Shown here piece by piece: positions 15,008 to 25,646 of a stretch of 64,000 bases of DNA. The stretch spans positions 168,857-232,856 of the forward strand of contig CAWBKD010000006.1 of assembly GCA_963789225.1 (NCBI GenBank). The letters run 5' to 3'. The translations under genes and the position numbers were made by a program. Under the pieces are notes generated by a model. It was not told the DNA's origin. It worked only from the letters and a program-made list of their open reading frames with translations, and did no database searches. The DNA comes from Palsa-504 sp963789225. Lineage in GTDB: Bacteria; Actinomycetota; Actinomycetes; Streptosporangiales; Streptosporangiaceae. Every line of letters starts with the position of its first letter. The first letter of the stretch is position 1.

Positions 15008-16882
15008 TCACACTCGCCGCCAGACGATCCATCCTTCGGTCTGGTTTTCCGCCACGATCCGCCATCCCGCCGGGGCCTTGGGCCTGATGGCCTGCGCGCC
15101 CTGACCGGTCGGCCAGGGCACCTCGACCACGGCCGCGTCCGCGGGAGGCGCCCCGCCCGGGTTGAAGAACTGTAGCGAGGTCCACGGCACCTCAAAGGCC
15201 AGCGGCTCCCACAACTCCCAGCTGACGTCGGAGGCGATGGCGATATGCTCGCCCGGCTTCAGTCCGCTCACGGCCACCAGCCCGGTCGTTTCCGCCTCCT
15301 GGGCGGCGTTCGCGGCCTGGGAGACGTGCCCGGTCATCTGCGTCAAGGCCACGAGGTTCACCGTCATGATCGCCGCGAACCCGAGGCACCCGGCCAGCAC
15401 GGTCAGCCGCGTCGCCCCCCAGCGCCGCGTCGCCCCCCAGCGCCGCGCCGCCCCCCAGCGCCAGACCACGGCGAACCACCGCGCCGCGCCCCCGCCGCGA
15501 ACGGCGAGCACGCCCAGCACCACGACCCCGAGCAGCCCGAGCGCGACCGCCGTCGCCAGCGCCACGCTGGCCTGGTTCCAGTTCTGGGTCAGCACGGCCG
15601 GCTCGGCGAAGTTGAACGAGTACCCGAACCCGTTCGTAGGCAGGGACGAGCCCGCGTAGACGGCCACGACCACCGCGGCCACCACGGTCGGCGCCACCAC
15701 CCCCGCGTAACACCACAGGATGTCGCGCCTAGGCGCCCGCAGCAGCACCACTACGCCGACCAGGAAGAACGTGACGATCATGCCGTCCAGGTAGCGCCCG
15801 GACGCCCAGGTCTGCGACTGGTCGGGAGGCAGCGCGGCGGGCGCGGTGCAGGCGGTCACCACGGTGACCGCCACCGCCAGGGCGGCCATGATCCGCAGGT
15901 CGGTCCGGACCCCGCGCCGCACGACCACGGCCACGGCGGCCACCAGCCCGATCCCCGCGATCCCCCAGCTGTCGAGCACCAGCCGCCACATCTGGCCCGC
16001 CGCCATCTCGAACACGTCGATCGCGCCGTTCATGTTGGCCATCTTGGTCGCCATCTGGGCGGTCAGGCTCCGGGCCCCTTCCGGGTAGAGCGCGCCGGCC
16101 AGGTAGCGGTCCAGCGCCCACCCCGCGCCGACGATGGCCAGCAAGGTCCCCCCGGCCGCGACGGCGGTCCAGCGCGGGGCCAGACGGCGCCAGGCGATGA
16201 AGAGGCCGCAGGCCGCGTACGCGACCACGATCACCAGGCCGCGCAGGTGGACCGCGTACGCGTACCCGGCGAGCAGCGCGGAGCCCACGGCCGCCGCGTA
16301 ACGGCCCCGCGAAGACGAAGCGGTCAGCCAGCTATGCACGCAAACCAGCCAGCCCACCACGACCACCGGGAAGATCGCGTCGGTCATCGCGTACTCGCTG
16401 TAAAAGAACCCGGCGGGCACGGTGGCGGTCAGGGCGGCGGCGCCGTACGCGGCCGGGCGTCCCAGCCCGAGGCGCCGGCCGGCTACGTAAGCCAAAGGCA
16501 TGAGCAGGGCGCCGATCGCCGCGTTGATCATCAGCACCGCGCGGTACACGGTGACCGGGTTGTGGGTGAACCAGTACACCGGCGTGATCAGCAGCGGGTA
16601 GCCGACCTGGTACAGGGTCGAGCCGGAGAAGTCGGTCCCGGGGCCGCCCGCGAGGAGCCGCGCCGTGATCAGGTAAGCGGTCTCGTCGGGGTTGGCCAGC
16701 GGCACCACCTGCGCCCGGCTCAGCCACGCCCGCAGCCCGGCCTGGACGAGCCAGCCCGCCACAAGCAGCAGGCCCCACCGTCGCACCGAACGCCGGCTGG
16801 CACCGCCCCCGTCCGTGCCAGCCCGCGCGTCATTAACGCTCGCCGGGGCACCGGCGAGCGCCGTGATCAGCAGGCGTGCCAA
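15008..16882 (-). CDS. GT-C family membrane glycosyltransferase, paralogue 2
   Basis: This 624-residue paralogue of the neighbour lies 90 nt upstream on the same strand. It has the same acidic loop (ANPDETAYLITARLLAGG), the YWFTHNPVTVYRA and SQTWASGRYLDG blocks, and the same C-terminal ending (WRIVAENQTEGWIVWRR). The start is a TTG at 16882 preceded by GAGGAGGC. A cytoplasmic or periplasmic linker near residue 480 contains a short RRWGAT repeat coded by an 18-bp tandem array. Sugar specificity is unknown; duplication suggests related donors or acceptors in one cell-envelope pathway. Confidence 0.75.
   Translation of the reverse strand: MARLLITALAGAPASVNDARAGTDGGGASRRSVRRWGLLLVAGWLVQAGLRAWLSRAQVVPLANPDETAYLITARLLAGGPGTDFSGSTLYQVGYPLLITPVYWFTHNPVTVYRAVLMINAAIGALLMPLAYVAGRRLGLGRPAAYGAAALTATVPAGFFYSEYAMTDAIFPVVVVGWLVCVHSWLTASSSRGRYAAAVGSALLAGYAYAVHLRGLVIVVAYAACGLFIAWRRLAPRWTAVAAGGTLLAIVGAGWALDRYLAGALYPEGARSLTAQMATKMANMNGAIDVFEMAAGQMWRLVLDSWGIAGIGLVAAVAVVVRRGVRTDLRIMAALAVAVTVVTACTAPAALPPDQSQTWASGRYLDGMIVTFFLVGVVVLLRAPRRDILWCYAGVVAPTVVAAVVVAVYAGSSLPTNGFGYSFNFAEPAVLTQNWNQASVALATAVALGLLGVVVLGVLAVRGGGAARWFAVVWRWGAARRWGATRRWGATRLTVLAGCLGFAAIMTVNLVALTQMTGHVSQAANAAQEAETTGLVAVSGLKPGEHIAIASDVSWELWEPLAFEVPWTSLQFFNPGGAPPADAAVVEVPWPTGQGAQAIRPKAPAGWRIVAENQTEGWIVWRRV
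15403..15456. repeat. 18-bp tandem repeat inside glycosyltransferase 2
   Basis: Three units of AGCGCCGCGTCGCCCCCC (first one degenerate) at 15403, 15421 and 15439 code in frame for repeated RRWGAT on the minus strand. They lie in a linker between membrane segments, where length change should be tolerated. Confidence 0.8.
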
Positions 16883-17072
16883 GGCGGGTTGCCTCCTCTT
16901 CTCGGGTCAGGACTGGCCCCCGGCCTTGGCCCCGGGCCGCGCGCGGTCGTTGCGGGTGAGTACAGCCTGGCTAAAGTTCCTGGGAATCCGCTAGGCGGAT
17001 TTTGTGCCCGCGCCAAGAACTCCCAGGTGCGCGCCCGCACGGGGCGGCCGCCGGCGCGCGCCAAGCCAGGTG

Positions 17073-17078
17073 TAGCAT
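17073..17078 (+). promoter_or_regulatory. -10 element (TAGCAT) of the aromatic leader transcript
   Basis: TAGCAT fits TANNNT and ends exactly 7 nt before the GTG at 17086, so the transcript probably begins at the leader-peptide start codon. The same spacing is seen at ffh, recG and the methyltransferase in this window. No clear -35. Confidence 0.5.
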
Positions 17079-17085
17079 CGGTCGC

Positions 17086-17202
17086 GTGTCGTCGCGGTGG
17101 TATTGGCGCTTTACCCTGGCTCCCGGCGGAGCCAGGCGTACTCGCGTGCGCTTACCACCGCCTGGAGCCAGAAGACCGGGACAGGGCTGCCCCTGTCGGT
17201 AA
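17086..17202 (+). CDS. aromatic leader peptide upstream of DAHP synthase
   Basis: A 38-codon ORF begins MSSRWYWRFTL, placing Trp-Tyr-Trp and Phe codons within the first nine (17098-17112), and ends at TAA 17200-17202, 57 nt before the DAHP synthase ATG. All three aromatic end products of the pathway are represented, the hallmark of leader peptides that sense charged-tRNA supply. The GTG start is probably leaderless (TAGCAT -10). The rest of the peptide is Arg/Pro/Gly-rich and unlikely to matter. A ribosome stalled on the aromatic codons would cover or abut the first arm of the downstream hairpin. Confidence 0.65.
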   Translation: MSSRWYWRFTLAPGGARRTRVRLPPPGARRPGQGCPCR

Positions 17203-17250
17203 TGGGTGTGCTGGCTCCCGGCGTTCGGGCAGCGGCCCGCCCGGGAGGAG
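17115..17250 (+). promoter_or_regulatory. attenuator-like leader RNA of the DAHP synthase gene
   Basis: Four complementary segments follow the leader codons. A is CCTGGCTCC (17115-17123), B is GGAGCCAGG (17128-17136), C is GGAGCCAG (17164-17171) and D is CTGGCTCCCGG (17211-17221). A pairs perfectly with B (9 bp, CGGC loop). C can pair with D, enclosing a GACAGGG/CCCTGTC hairpin (17180-17197). D can instead pair, through CTCCCGG (17215-17221), with CCGGGAG (17241-17247), which overlaps the GGGAGGAG ribosome site; inside it CGGGC/GCCCG (17226-17239) also pairs. C:D and D:SD exclude each other, giving an on/off switch for translation. The pairing is seen; the mechanism is inferred. Confidence 0.55.
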
Positions 17251-17259
17251 ACGCGCCTG

Positions 17260-18594
<1,335 letters not shown>

Positions 18595-19806
18595 TGCCCT
18601 CGCTCCTGGCGAACGTCACGGCCGCGGCGAAGCACTCCCGCTGCGGCTTGGCGACCGCCTCGAACATCCCCAGCTCGTACATGTGCGAAAGCAGCGGCGA
18701 CATGCCGTGGTAGCGCAGCCCGCCGGCGTGCACCGGGTCCGGGATGAAGTCGTGCCCGAGCGTGTGCATCTTCAGCAGCGGCGTGAACCCGGCCGTGTCG
18801 CCGAAGTCGTACGCGTACACCCCTCGGGTGAACGACGGGCAGGCCGACGGCTCGACCGCGCGGATCACCGGGTCGGCCCGCCCGGCCAGCTTCTCCCGCA
18901 GGAACGGCAGGAACAGGCCGGCGAAGTTGGACCCGCCGCCGGTGCACCCGACGATGAGGTCAGGCATCGACTCGCCGACCGCGTGGAACTGCTTGATGGC
19001 CTCCTGGCCGATCACCGTCTGGTGCATCAGTACGTGGTTGAGCACGCTGCCGAGCGCGTACCTGGTGTCCGCGCTGCCGCCCGCCGCCTCGACCGCCTCG
19101 CTGATCGCGATGCCGAGGCTGCCGGGTGAGTCCGGGTGGGCCGCGAGGATGGCCGCGCCCGCGCTGGTAGCCCGGGACGGGCTGGCGTGCACGGTGGCGC
19201 CCCAGGTCTCCATCATCGTGCGCCGGTAGGGCTTCTGGTCGTAGGAGGCGCGGACCATCCAGATCTCGCAGTCGATGCCGAACTGCGAGCAGGCGAAGGC
19301 CAGCGCGCTGCCCCACTGCCCGGCGCCGGTCTCGGTGGTGAGCCGCTTGGTGCCCTCCGCCGCGTTGTAGAACGCCTGCGGGACCGCGGTGTTCGGCTTG
19401 TGCGACCCGGCGGGGGAGACCCCCTCGTACTTGTAGTAGATCCGGGCCGGGGTGTTGAGCGCCTTCTCCAGCCGGTGCGCCCGGTACAGCGGGGTGGGGC
19501 GCCACAGCCGGTAGACGTCGAGCACCTCGTCCGGGATGTCGATGAAGGAGTCGGTCGCCACCTCTTGCAGGATCAGCGCCATCGGGAACAGCGGCGCGAG
19601 GTCCCCGGGGCCGACCGGCTGGCCCGTCCCCGGGTGCAGCGGCGGGGGCGGCGGGGAGGGCAGGTCAGGGATCACGTTGTACCACTGGCGCGGGATGTCG
19701 GACTCGTCCAGGGTGATCTTGGTTCGCTCGCTCACGACGGCCCTCCCTCTGGCGTGGAAGATCTTGTCCGAACCTTACGCCTGATACCGGACGCGGCAAC
19801 AGCCGC

Positions 19807-20271
19807 TTAGTTCCGCGGGAGGGTGGCCATCAGCAGGAGGGCGTCAAGCAGCCGCCACCAGTCCGCCTCGCTGGGCTCGGTGCCCAGGGCGGCGGCCAGC
19901 GGAGCCAGGGCGGCGGTCAGGCGCGTCGAGAAGTCCTCGTGCTCCAGGCCCAGCCCCCGGGCCATCGCCTCGGTGGCGCGCCGGAACTCGGCCGTCCGCC
20001 TGAGCCGGACGAGGGTGCCTGGCAGTTCCGTCGTCGCGTCCGGCGCGAGCGGGAGGCCGTCGCCGGCCGGGACCAGCGAGACCGCGAGTTTCATCCCGAG
20101 CGCCGAGGCGAGCCTGCCGAGCGCGAACAGGGTCGGGTTCCCCCGCCCGTTCTCCAGGTTGGCGATGTAGGGCACAGAAAGCCCAGCGTCCACGGCCACG
20201 GAGGCGACCGTCCGGCCCGCCGCGGTGCGCAGCACGCGCAGCTGATGCCCGAGCTCCGGATCATCCATCAT
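19807..20271 (-). CDS. XRE-family transcriptional regulator (154 aa)
   Basis: An N-terminal helix-turn-helix (LGHQLRVLRTAAGRTVASVA, then SVPYIANLENGRGNPTLFAL) is followed by a helical C-terminal region with no recognised ligand domain. It is divergent from the MFS transporter with a 42-nt gap containing an AGAATA/TATTCT dyad, so it is probably that transporter's local repressor. Two adjacent ATG codons (20271 and 20268) are possible; the second has better spacing from AGGAG. Confidence 0.85.
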   Translation of the reverse strand: MMDDPELGHQLRVLRTAAGRTVASVAVDAGLSVPYIANLENGRGNPTLFALGRLASALGMKLAVSLVPAGDGLPLAPDATTELPGTLVRLRRTAEFRRATEAMARGLGLEHEDFSTRLTAALAPLAAALGTEPSEADWWRLLDALLLMATLPRN

Positions 20272-20277
20272 TCTCCT

Positions 20278-20305
20278 AGAATAATCAAGCCGATAGAACT
20301 ATTCT
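20278..20305. promoter_or_regulatory. dyad operator between XRE regulator and MFS exporter
   Basis: AGAATA (20278-20283) and TATTCT (20300-20305) form an inverted repeat centred between the divergent starts. A shorter dyad, AGAA-cta-TTCT, lies inside its right arm. The site is AT-rich against its surroundings. An operator for the adjacent XRE protein is inferred. Confidence 0.5.
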
Positions 20306-20313
20306 GTGGAGAT

Positions 20314-21531
20314 ATGCTTAAGGCCTTGCGGAACCGGGATTTCCGGCTCCTGTGGATCGGCAGCCTGGTCAGCTCCCTCGGCACCTGGCTGATGGTCCTC
20401 GCCCTCCCCGCCCACGTCTTCCTGGTCACCGGATCCCTGCGCGACACCGGGCTCATACTCGCCGCGGAGTACCTGCCGGCGCTGGTGCTCGGCCCGGTCG
20501 CCGGCGTCCTGACCGACCGGTGGGACAGGCGCCGCCTCATGATCGCGACGAGCGTGTTCCGCGCGGCCTCCGTGGCGGTGATGCTGCTCGGCACCGCGCC
20601 CGGCCGGTACTGGGTACTGTATGCCGCGGTGGTCGCCGAGAGCGCCGGTGGCGTGCTCTACGGCCCCGCCGCGCTGGCCCGTACCCCCGCGATCGTGGGC
20701 ACCGGCCCCCTACTGAACAGCGCCAACGCCCTCAACGCCGTAGCCGACGGCACCGTGCGCCTCATCGGCGGCCCGCTCGGCGGCATCCTGCTGACCTTGC
20801 TCGGCATCAGGTGGCTGATCTGCGCGGACGTCCTCAGCTACCTGGTCTGCGCCGCCGCCATGGTCATGACGTCCCGTCCGGCCCGCGACCGGGTGAACCG
20901 CCGGACCGTGATCCGGACCGTAGCGCGCGAGCTCGCCGCGGGCGTGCGGGTCCTGCGCGCCGAGCCCGTCGCCCGGGCGCTGCTCCCGGTCACCGTCATC
21001 TTCCTGGCCGCCAACGCCTCGCTCAGCGCCGTGCTCATCCCGTTCGGGGTCCTGCGCCTGGGCGGCAGCGAGCACACGGGTTTCCTGCTGTCCGCCCTGG
21101 GGGTGGGCTTCCTGCTCGGCGCGCCGGTCCTGCGCGCCCTCCTGGACCGGGGCCGGACCCGTACCCTCCTGGCCGTCACCCTGACGGCCACGGCCGCCGC
21201 GTACGTCGCGCTGTTCACCTCGTCCTCGCTGCCCATCGCGCTCCCCGCCGCGGCCGCCGTCGGCATGTTCGGCTCGATGTCCCTGGTGATCCCGCAGACC
21301 GCCGTGCAGCGCGTGATCCCCAACGCCGCGCTCGGCCGGGTCAGCGCCGTCTTCCTGACCGGCGAGGCCGCCGCCACCCTGGTCGGCGCCGTCGCCGGCC
21401 CCTTCCTGGCCCAAGCCGTGCACCTGGCCGGCATCGCCGCCGTCGCTGGCTGCGCGACCCTCCTATCCGCCCTCCTGGCCTTCCTGACTGTCCCCGCCCA
21501 GAAGATGCCAGCGGTAGCTGTTAGCGATTAG
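20314..21531 (+). CDS. MFS transporter (probable exporter)
   Basis: The 405-residue protein has 12 predicted membrane segments and the MFS motif between TM2 and TM3 (GVLTDRWDRRRLMI). Overall it resembles the MFS-3/enterobactin-exporter-like group (LRNRDFRLLWIGSLVSSLG at the N-terminus is typical). ATG 20314 follows GGAG at 20308-20311; the upstream open frame is antisense to the regulator. Its substrate is unknown. Regulation by the divergent XRE protein is likely. It ends 1 nt before the convergent glycosyltransferase 3 gene. Confidence 0.88.
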   Translation: MLKALRNRDFRLLWIGSLVSSLGTWLMVLALPAHVFLVTGSLRDTGLILAAEYLPALVLGPVAGVLTDRWDRRRLMIATSVFRAASVAVMLLGTAPGRYWVLYAAVVAESAGGVLYGPAALARTPAIVGTGPLLNSANALNAVADGTVRLIGGPLGGILLTLLGIRWLICADVLSYLVCAAAMVMTSRPARDRVNRRTVIRTVARELAAGVRVLRAEPVARALLPVTVIFLAANASLSAVLIPFGVLRLGGSEHTGFLLSALGVGFLLGAPVLRALLDRGRTRTLLAVTLTATAAAYVALFTSSSLPIALPAAAAVGMFGSMSLVIPQTAVQRVIPNAALGRVSAVFLTGEAAATLVGAVAGPFLAQAVHLAGIAAVAGCATLLSALLAFLTVPAQKMPAVAVSD

Positions 21532-23418
21532 CTACCTGGCGGGCGGTCCGGCCTTTCGCCAAACGACCCAGCCGACAGCCTGGTTCGAGGCCGCGATCCG
21601 CCACCCGGCCGGCGCCTGCGGCCAGCTGGCCTGCGCGGGCTGGCCAGTCCGCCAGCCCGTCTCGACGACGGTCGTCCCGGCGGGCAGTGGCTGGCCCGGC
21701 TGAAAGAACTCCAGCTGCGTCCACCACACCTGGAACGCCTGCGGGACCCACACCCAGTAGTCGACGTTCGAGGCCACGGCGATCTGATCGCCCGGCTTGA
21801 GCCCGCTGGCCGCCATGAACCCGGTCGTTCTCGGTGCCCGGGTCGGCTCGGTGGCCTGCGAGACACGGCTCGTCATCTGGGCCAGGGCCACGAGGCTCAC
21901 CGCCGCGATCCCGACCGCCCACGCCCCCCGCATGAGCACGGGAACCCGCACCTTTCCGGCCACGTCCACGTCATGCCAGTTTCGGGCGGCGAGTGCCGTC
22001 AGCACCGACGCCGCGAGCAGGACCAGCGCCACCGCCGTCGCCTCCCAGACCCCGGCGTGGTCCCAGTCCTGGGTCAGCACGGCCACCTCGCCGAAGTCGA
22101 ACCCGTACGGCCACCCTTCCGTGCGCAGGGACGAGCCCGCGTAGATGACCACGATGATGCCGGTCAGGATGGCCAGCCCCGCGGTACCGGCCGCGCAGAG
22201 CAGGATCGTCCGGGCGTGCGCCCGCAGCAATACCACCGCGCCGACGACGAAGAACGTGACGATCAGGCCGTCGAGATAGCGCCCGGAAGCCCACGTCTGG
22301 CTCTGGCTCGAGGGCAGCGCGGCGGGCGCGACACAGGCGATGACCAGCGTGACCGCGACCCCGAGCGCGGCCATGATCCGCAGGTCGGCCCGGATGCCGC
22401 GCCGCACGATCACGGCGGCCGCGGCGATCAGGCCGATTCCGGCCAGGCCCCAGCTGTCGAGGACGAGCCGCCACATCTGGCCTGCCGCCATCTCGAATAC
22501 GTGGATCATGCCGTGCACGCTGCGCAGCTGGTTCTCCGCCTGGCCGGACAGGCTCCGCGTCCCGTCGGGATAGAGCACCGAGGACAGATAGCGGTCAAGC
22601 AGCCAGCCGCCGCTGACCGACGCGGCCAGGGCCAGCGCCGCCGCCGCGACGGTGCCGCGCGGCGCCAGACGGCGCCAGGCGACCAGCGCGCCCACGGCCA
22701 CGTAGCCCGCCACGATCACGTCGCCCCTGGAGTGGACGGCGTAGGCGTACCCGGCGAGCAGCGCGGCCCCGACCGCGGCCGCGTACCGTCCCCGCGAGGT
22801 CGAGGCGGTCAGCCAGCTGTGGGTGGCCAGCAGCCAGGCCAGCACCAGGACCGGGAAGATCGCGTCCGCCATCGCATACTCGGCGTAGAAGAACCCGGCC
22901 GGGAGCAGGGCGGTGACGGCTGCCACGCCGTAGGCGGCCGGGCGGCCGAGCTCGAGCCGCCGCCCGGCCACGTAGGCCAGCGGCATCAGCGTGGCGCTGA
23001 CCGCGGCGTTGATCATCAGTACCGCGCGGTACGCGGTCACCGGGTTGTGGGTGAACCAGAACACCGGCGTGATCAGCAGCGGATAGCCGCCCTGGTACAA
23101 CGTCGTCGACGCGGAAAAGCCGGTGGCCGGCCCGCCCGCCAGGACCCGCGCCGCGATCAGGTACGCGGACTCGTCGGGCTCGACCAGCGGGAAGGCCTGC
23201 ATCCGGCTGAACCATATCCGCAGCCCGGCCTGGCACAGCCAGCCCGCCACGAGCAGCAGCACCCACCGCCGCCTCGACCGGCGTCCGGCCCCGGCCGCGT
23301 GGGCGGGCGCCGGCCCGACCCGCGCGTGGGCGCCCCGCGGAGCCATGCGTACCAAGACAGCCGCCTCCGGGCGCGGCCCGGGCCGCGCGTGGGCGCCCCG
23401 CGTGGCCATGCGTACCAA
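21532..23418 (-). CDS. GT-C family membrane glycosyltransferase, paralogue 3
   Basis: This 628-residue paralogue of the two glycosyltransferases at 13-17 kb shares the acidic loop (VEPDESAYLIAARVLAGG), FWFTHNPVTAYRA, SWLTASTSRGRYAAAVG, AAGQMWRLVLDSWG, SQTWASGRYLDG and the C-terminal WRIAASNQAVGWVVWRK. The start is a TTG at 23418 with GGAGGC 7 nt upstream. A second copy of the whole initiation region (GGAGGC-7 nt-TTGGTACGCATGGC) lies 63 bp downstream in frame, so translation could also start at 23355. Function is probably cell-envelope glycan or lipid glycosylation; specificity unknown. Confidence 0.75.
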   Translation of the reverse strand: MVRMATRGAHARPGPRPEAAVLVRMAPRGAHARVGPAPAHAAGAGRRSRRRWVLLLVAGWLCQAGLRIWFSRMQAFPLVEPDESAYLIAARVLAGGPATGFSASTTLYQGGYPLLITPVFWFTHNPVTAYRAVLMINAAVSATLMPLAYVAGRRLELGRPAAYGVAAVTALLPAGFFYAEYAMADAIFPVLVLAWLLATHSWLTASTSRGRYAAAVGAALLAGYAYAVHSRGDVIVAGYVAVGALVAWRRLAPRGTVAAAALALAASVSGGWLLDRYLSSVLYPDGTRSLSGQAENQLRSVHGMIHVFEMAAGQMWRLVLDSWGLAGIGLIAAAAVIVRRGIRADLRIMAALGVAVTLVIACVAPAALPSSQSQTWASGRYLDGLIVTFFVVGAVVLLRAHARTILLCAAGTAGLAILTGIIVVIYAGSSLRTEGWPYGFDFGEVAVLTQDWDHAGVWEATAVALVLLAASVLTALAARNWHDVDVAGKVRVPVLMRGAWAVGIAAVSLVALAQMTSRVSQATEPTRAPRTTGFMAASGLKPGDQIAVASNVDYWVWVPQAFQVWWTQLEFFQPGQPLPAGTTVVETGWRTGQPAQASWPQAPAGWRIAASNQAVGWVVWRKAGPPAR

Positions 23419-23433
23419 GGAAGCTGCCTCCGG
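23323..23433. repeat. 63-bp direct repeat duplicating the start region of glycosyltransferase 3
   Basis: Two copies (23323-23370 and 23386-23433), about 90% identical and 63 bp apart, each contain the minus-strand ribosome site GGAGGC, a TTG codon with the same spacing and the codons for VRMA(T/P)RGAHAR. The period is 21 codons, so frame is kept. Confidence 0.85.
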
Positions 23434-23645
23434 GGTCGTAAAGCGGCACCCGGCCGTGGGCCCCGGGCTTCGCGTTGCTGTCCGTTACGACGCACATACG
23501 GGATAGGCGCCGTGGATGTGCGCAACCAGCCTCGCCGTAAAGTACCAGCGTGGCCGTACCGCATGAGAAGTGATTTGCCGAACTATGAGGCTACGTTGAG
23601 AACTTCCTCATGCGGGGGGCCGACGAGGCCGTCATAGCCAGCGCG

Positions 23646-23904
23646 TCAGCGCAGCCCGAGGCCGGTCGCGCCGTCCAGGAACTCGCGGGCGATCTCCAGA
23701 TGCCCCGTGTGCGCCGCGGTCTCCTCGATGATGTGCAGGATCACCACGCTGACGCTCGGTATCTCCTCGCCGGCGTGGCGCCCACGCGGCACGTCCGACA
23801 GGCTGAGCCCGGCGAGTATCTCGTCGGCCCGGTCACACTGCTCCCGGTAGTAGCTGGTACTCCAGAGCTTCAAGAAGCTCTCGCCTGATGTCGTAGTCAG
23901 CCAT
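23646..23904 (-). pseudogene. DinB/DUF664-family relic
   Basis: The 3' part encodes WSTSYYREQCDRADEILAGL and ILHIIEETAAHTGHLEIA, typical of the C-terminal half of DUF664 (DinB-like, thiol-dependent hydrolase fold) proteins, which are normally about 170 residues. Upstream an ATG at 23904 has an excellent ribosome site (GAGGAGG) and starts MADYDIRRELLEALEYQL, but it is in another frame and stops after 23 codons. The original start thus seems joined, by a deletion that also shifted frame, to the gene's end. A gene caller might report only the 75-residue TTG-started fragment (23646-23873). Confidence 0.6.
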
Positions 23905-24075
23905 GGTCGCCTCCTCGCAGTTCCGAGTTAGGACGTACGTATTGCCGATGACTTCCGAAAATGTCAGAGGCAGCTGCTAGGGTCTTATTAGAAAACAGAA
24001 CCGAAGGTCGACCTAGAAGATCTCGGTAGACGCGCAGACTGTCTGAAGCGTACCGCGGGGGAGGTGAGACAGAAC

Positions 24076-25623
24076 ATGTGCACCAAGGCGGATCCGGCTA
24101 GCGCGGCGGATGCGTTGGAGAAGCTGCAGACCTTGGTCGGCTACCTGGCCGATCTGGACGCGGCGAGCATGCCGGCTGCGGCGCTGGCCACGTGCATCCG
24201 GGAACTGGTCCAGGCCGACGCGGTGACTACGGCGGCACTGGCCCAGATGCTGGCCGCCTACGACGCCAAGGACGGGCACCTGGCCGACGGGCAGCGGAGC
24301 CTAGGGACCTGGCTGGTGCACATGGCCCGGGTCACCCGGGCGCAGGCCGCCCAGTACAAGGCCATGCGGGCCCTGCCTCGCGATCACCAGCCGCTGCTGG
24401 CCGGGCTGCGCGTCCGGGCGGTCACTAAATCGGTCGCGCTGCAGCTGGCCAAGTGGACCCAGGCGATCCCGGCCGAGTTCCGCGGCCAGGCCGAGGAGAT
24501 CCTGGTCGCGGCGGCGCAGGCCGGGGCCAGCCTGCGGGCGCTGGCCGAGATCTGCGCGGAGATCCGGTCCCGGACCGCCCCGGCCGACCCGGACGGCCCC
24601 GACCCGGCGTTGGACCGGGCCCTGTCCCTGGACACCACTCTCGATGGCGCCGGGGTTCTCCGCGGCGATCTGACCCCCGAGTGCGCCGCGATGGTCCAGG
24701 CGGTCCTGGACGCGCTGTCCGCCCCGGCCGGGGCGGGGGATCTGCGGACCCGGCCGCAGCGCTACCACGATGCGCTGGCCGAGGCGATGAAGCGGCTCCT
24801 GGCCTCTAACCTGCTGCCCCAGCGGGCCGGGCAGCCGGTCAAGGCGCTGGTCCACGTGTCCTTCGCCGACCTGTGCGAGCTGGACGTCGACTCCAAGCTC
24901 CAGGACGCGTGGATCGCCGGGTACCGAGCCCGGTGGGCCGCCCAGCGGGCCGCTGCCTCGGTGAGCACAGGCGACGGCGGGGCCTGGCTGGAGGGCGACG
25001 CCGCCCGCCGGGTGGCCTGCGACGCGATGATCGTCCCCGTAGTTACCAGTGACGTCGACCCGGGCGCAGTGGAAATTCTGATCGGACTGTGCGTGCAGTA
25101 CGACCACCTCCGCAGCCAGGCCCCGGCCGGGCCGGGCCGGGACTCCGCCCAGGACCCCGAGTCGGCTAGGCAGGGCGACGGGGCGGGGCAGGTGCTGGCC
25201 ATGCTGGAGCACCAGATCCTGGCCACCGTCCTGCAGATCGTCTCCGGGCCTGGGGGAGTGGCCTCGTTCCTGCGCCGGAACCTGATGGGCAAGGGCCTGA
25301 ACGGCCCGTCGCTGCCGCTGGACGTCGGGCAGACCGACGACATCCCGATCCATCTGCGGCGGCTGGTGGCGCTGCGGGACCAAACCTGCCAGTTCCCCGG
25401 CGGCTGCGACCAGCCCGCATCCGGCTGCGAACCGCACCATGTGGTCCACCGCCAGGACGGCGGCCGGACCAGCCTGGCGGGCCTGAAAGATTACTGTCAC
25501 TGGCACCACCACGTGGTGCTCCACCAGATGGGCTGGCAGCTCACCGTCTTTCCGGACAGCACGAGCCAGGTCAAGAGCCCCAGTGGGAAGATCATCCGTA
25601 GCCACAGCCCGCCGCCACCATAA
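24076..25623 (+). CDS. 13E12-type HNH endonuclease (DUF222)
   Basis: The 515-residue protein has an N-terminal DUF222 helical domain (about 1-300) and a C-terminal HNH nuclease (about 430-490: CQFPGGCDQP, CEPHHVVHRQDGGRT, YCHWHHHVVLHQMGW) with the metal- and zinc-binding His and Cys residues intact. These genes are multicopy in many actinobacterial genomes and are thought to be associated with mobile DNA. ATG 24076 follows GGGGGAGGTGA; a GTG at 24064 is also in frame. Biological role is uncertain. Confidence 0.88.
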   Translation: MCTKADPASAADALEKLQTLVGYLADLDAASMPAAALATCIRELVQADAVTTAALAQMLAAYDAKDGHLADGQRSLGTWLVHMARVTRAQAAQYKAMRALPRDHQPLLAGLRVRAVTKSVALQLAKWTQAIPAEFRGQAEEILVAAAQAGASLRALAEICAEIRSRTAPADPDGPDPALDRALSLDTTLDGAGVLRGDLTPECAAMVQAVLDALSAPAGAGDLRTRPQRYHDALAEAMKRLLASNLLPQRAGQPVKALVHVSFADLCELDVDSKLQDAWIAGYRARWAAQRAAASVSTGDGGAWLEGDAARRVACDAMIVPVVTSDVDPGAVEILIGLCVQYDHLRSQAPAGPGRDSAQDPESARQGDGAGQVLAMLEHQILATVLQIVSGPGGVASFLRRNLMGKGLNGPSLPLDVGQTDDIPIHLRRLVALRDQTCQFPGGCDQPASGCEPHHVVHRQDGGRTSLAGLKDYCHWHHHVVLHQMGWQLTVFPDSTSQVKSPSGKIIRSHSPPPP

Positions 25624-25646
25624 CAGCGAACGGCGCTTCCGGCGGC

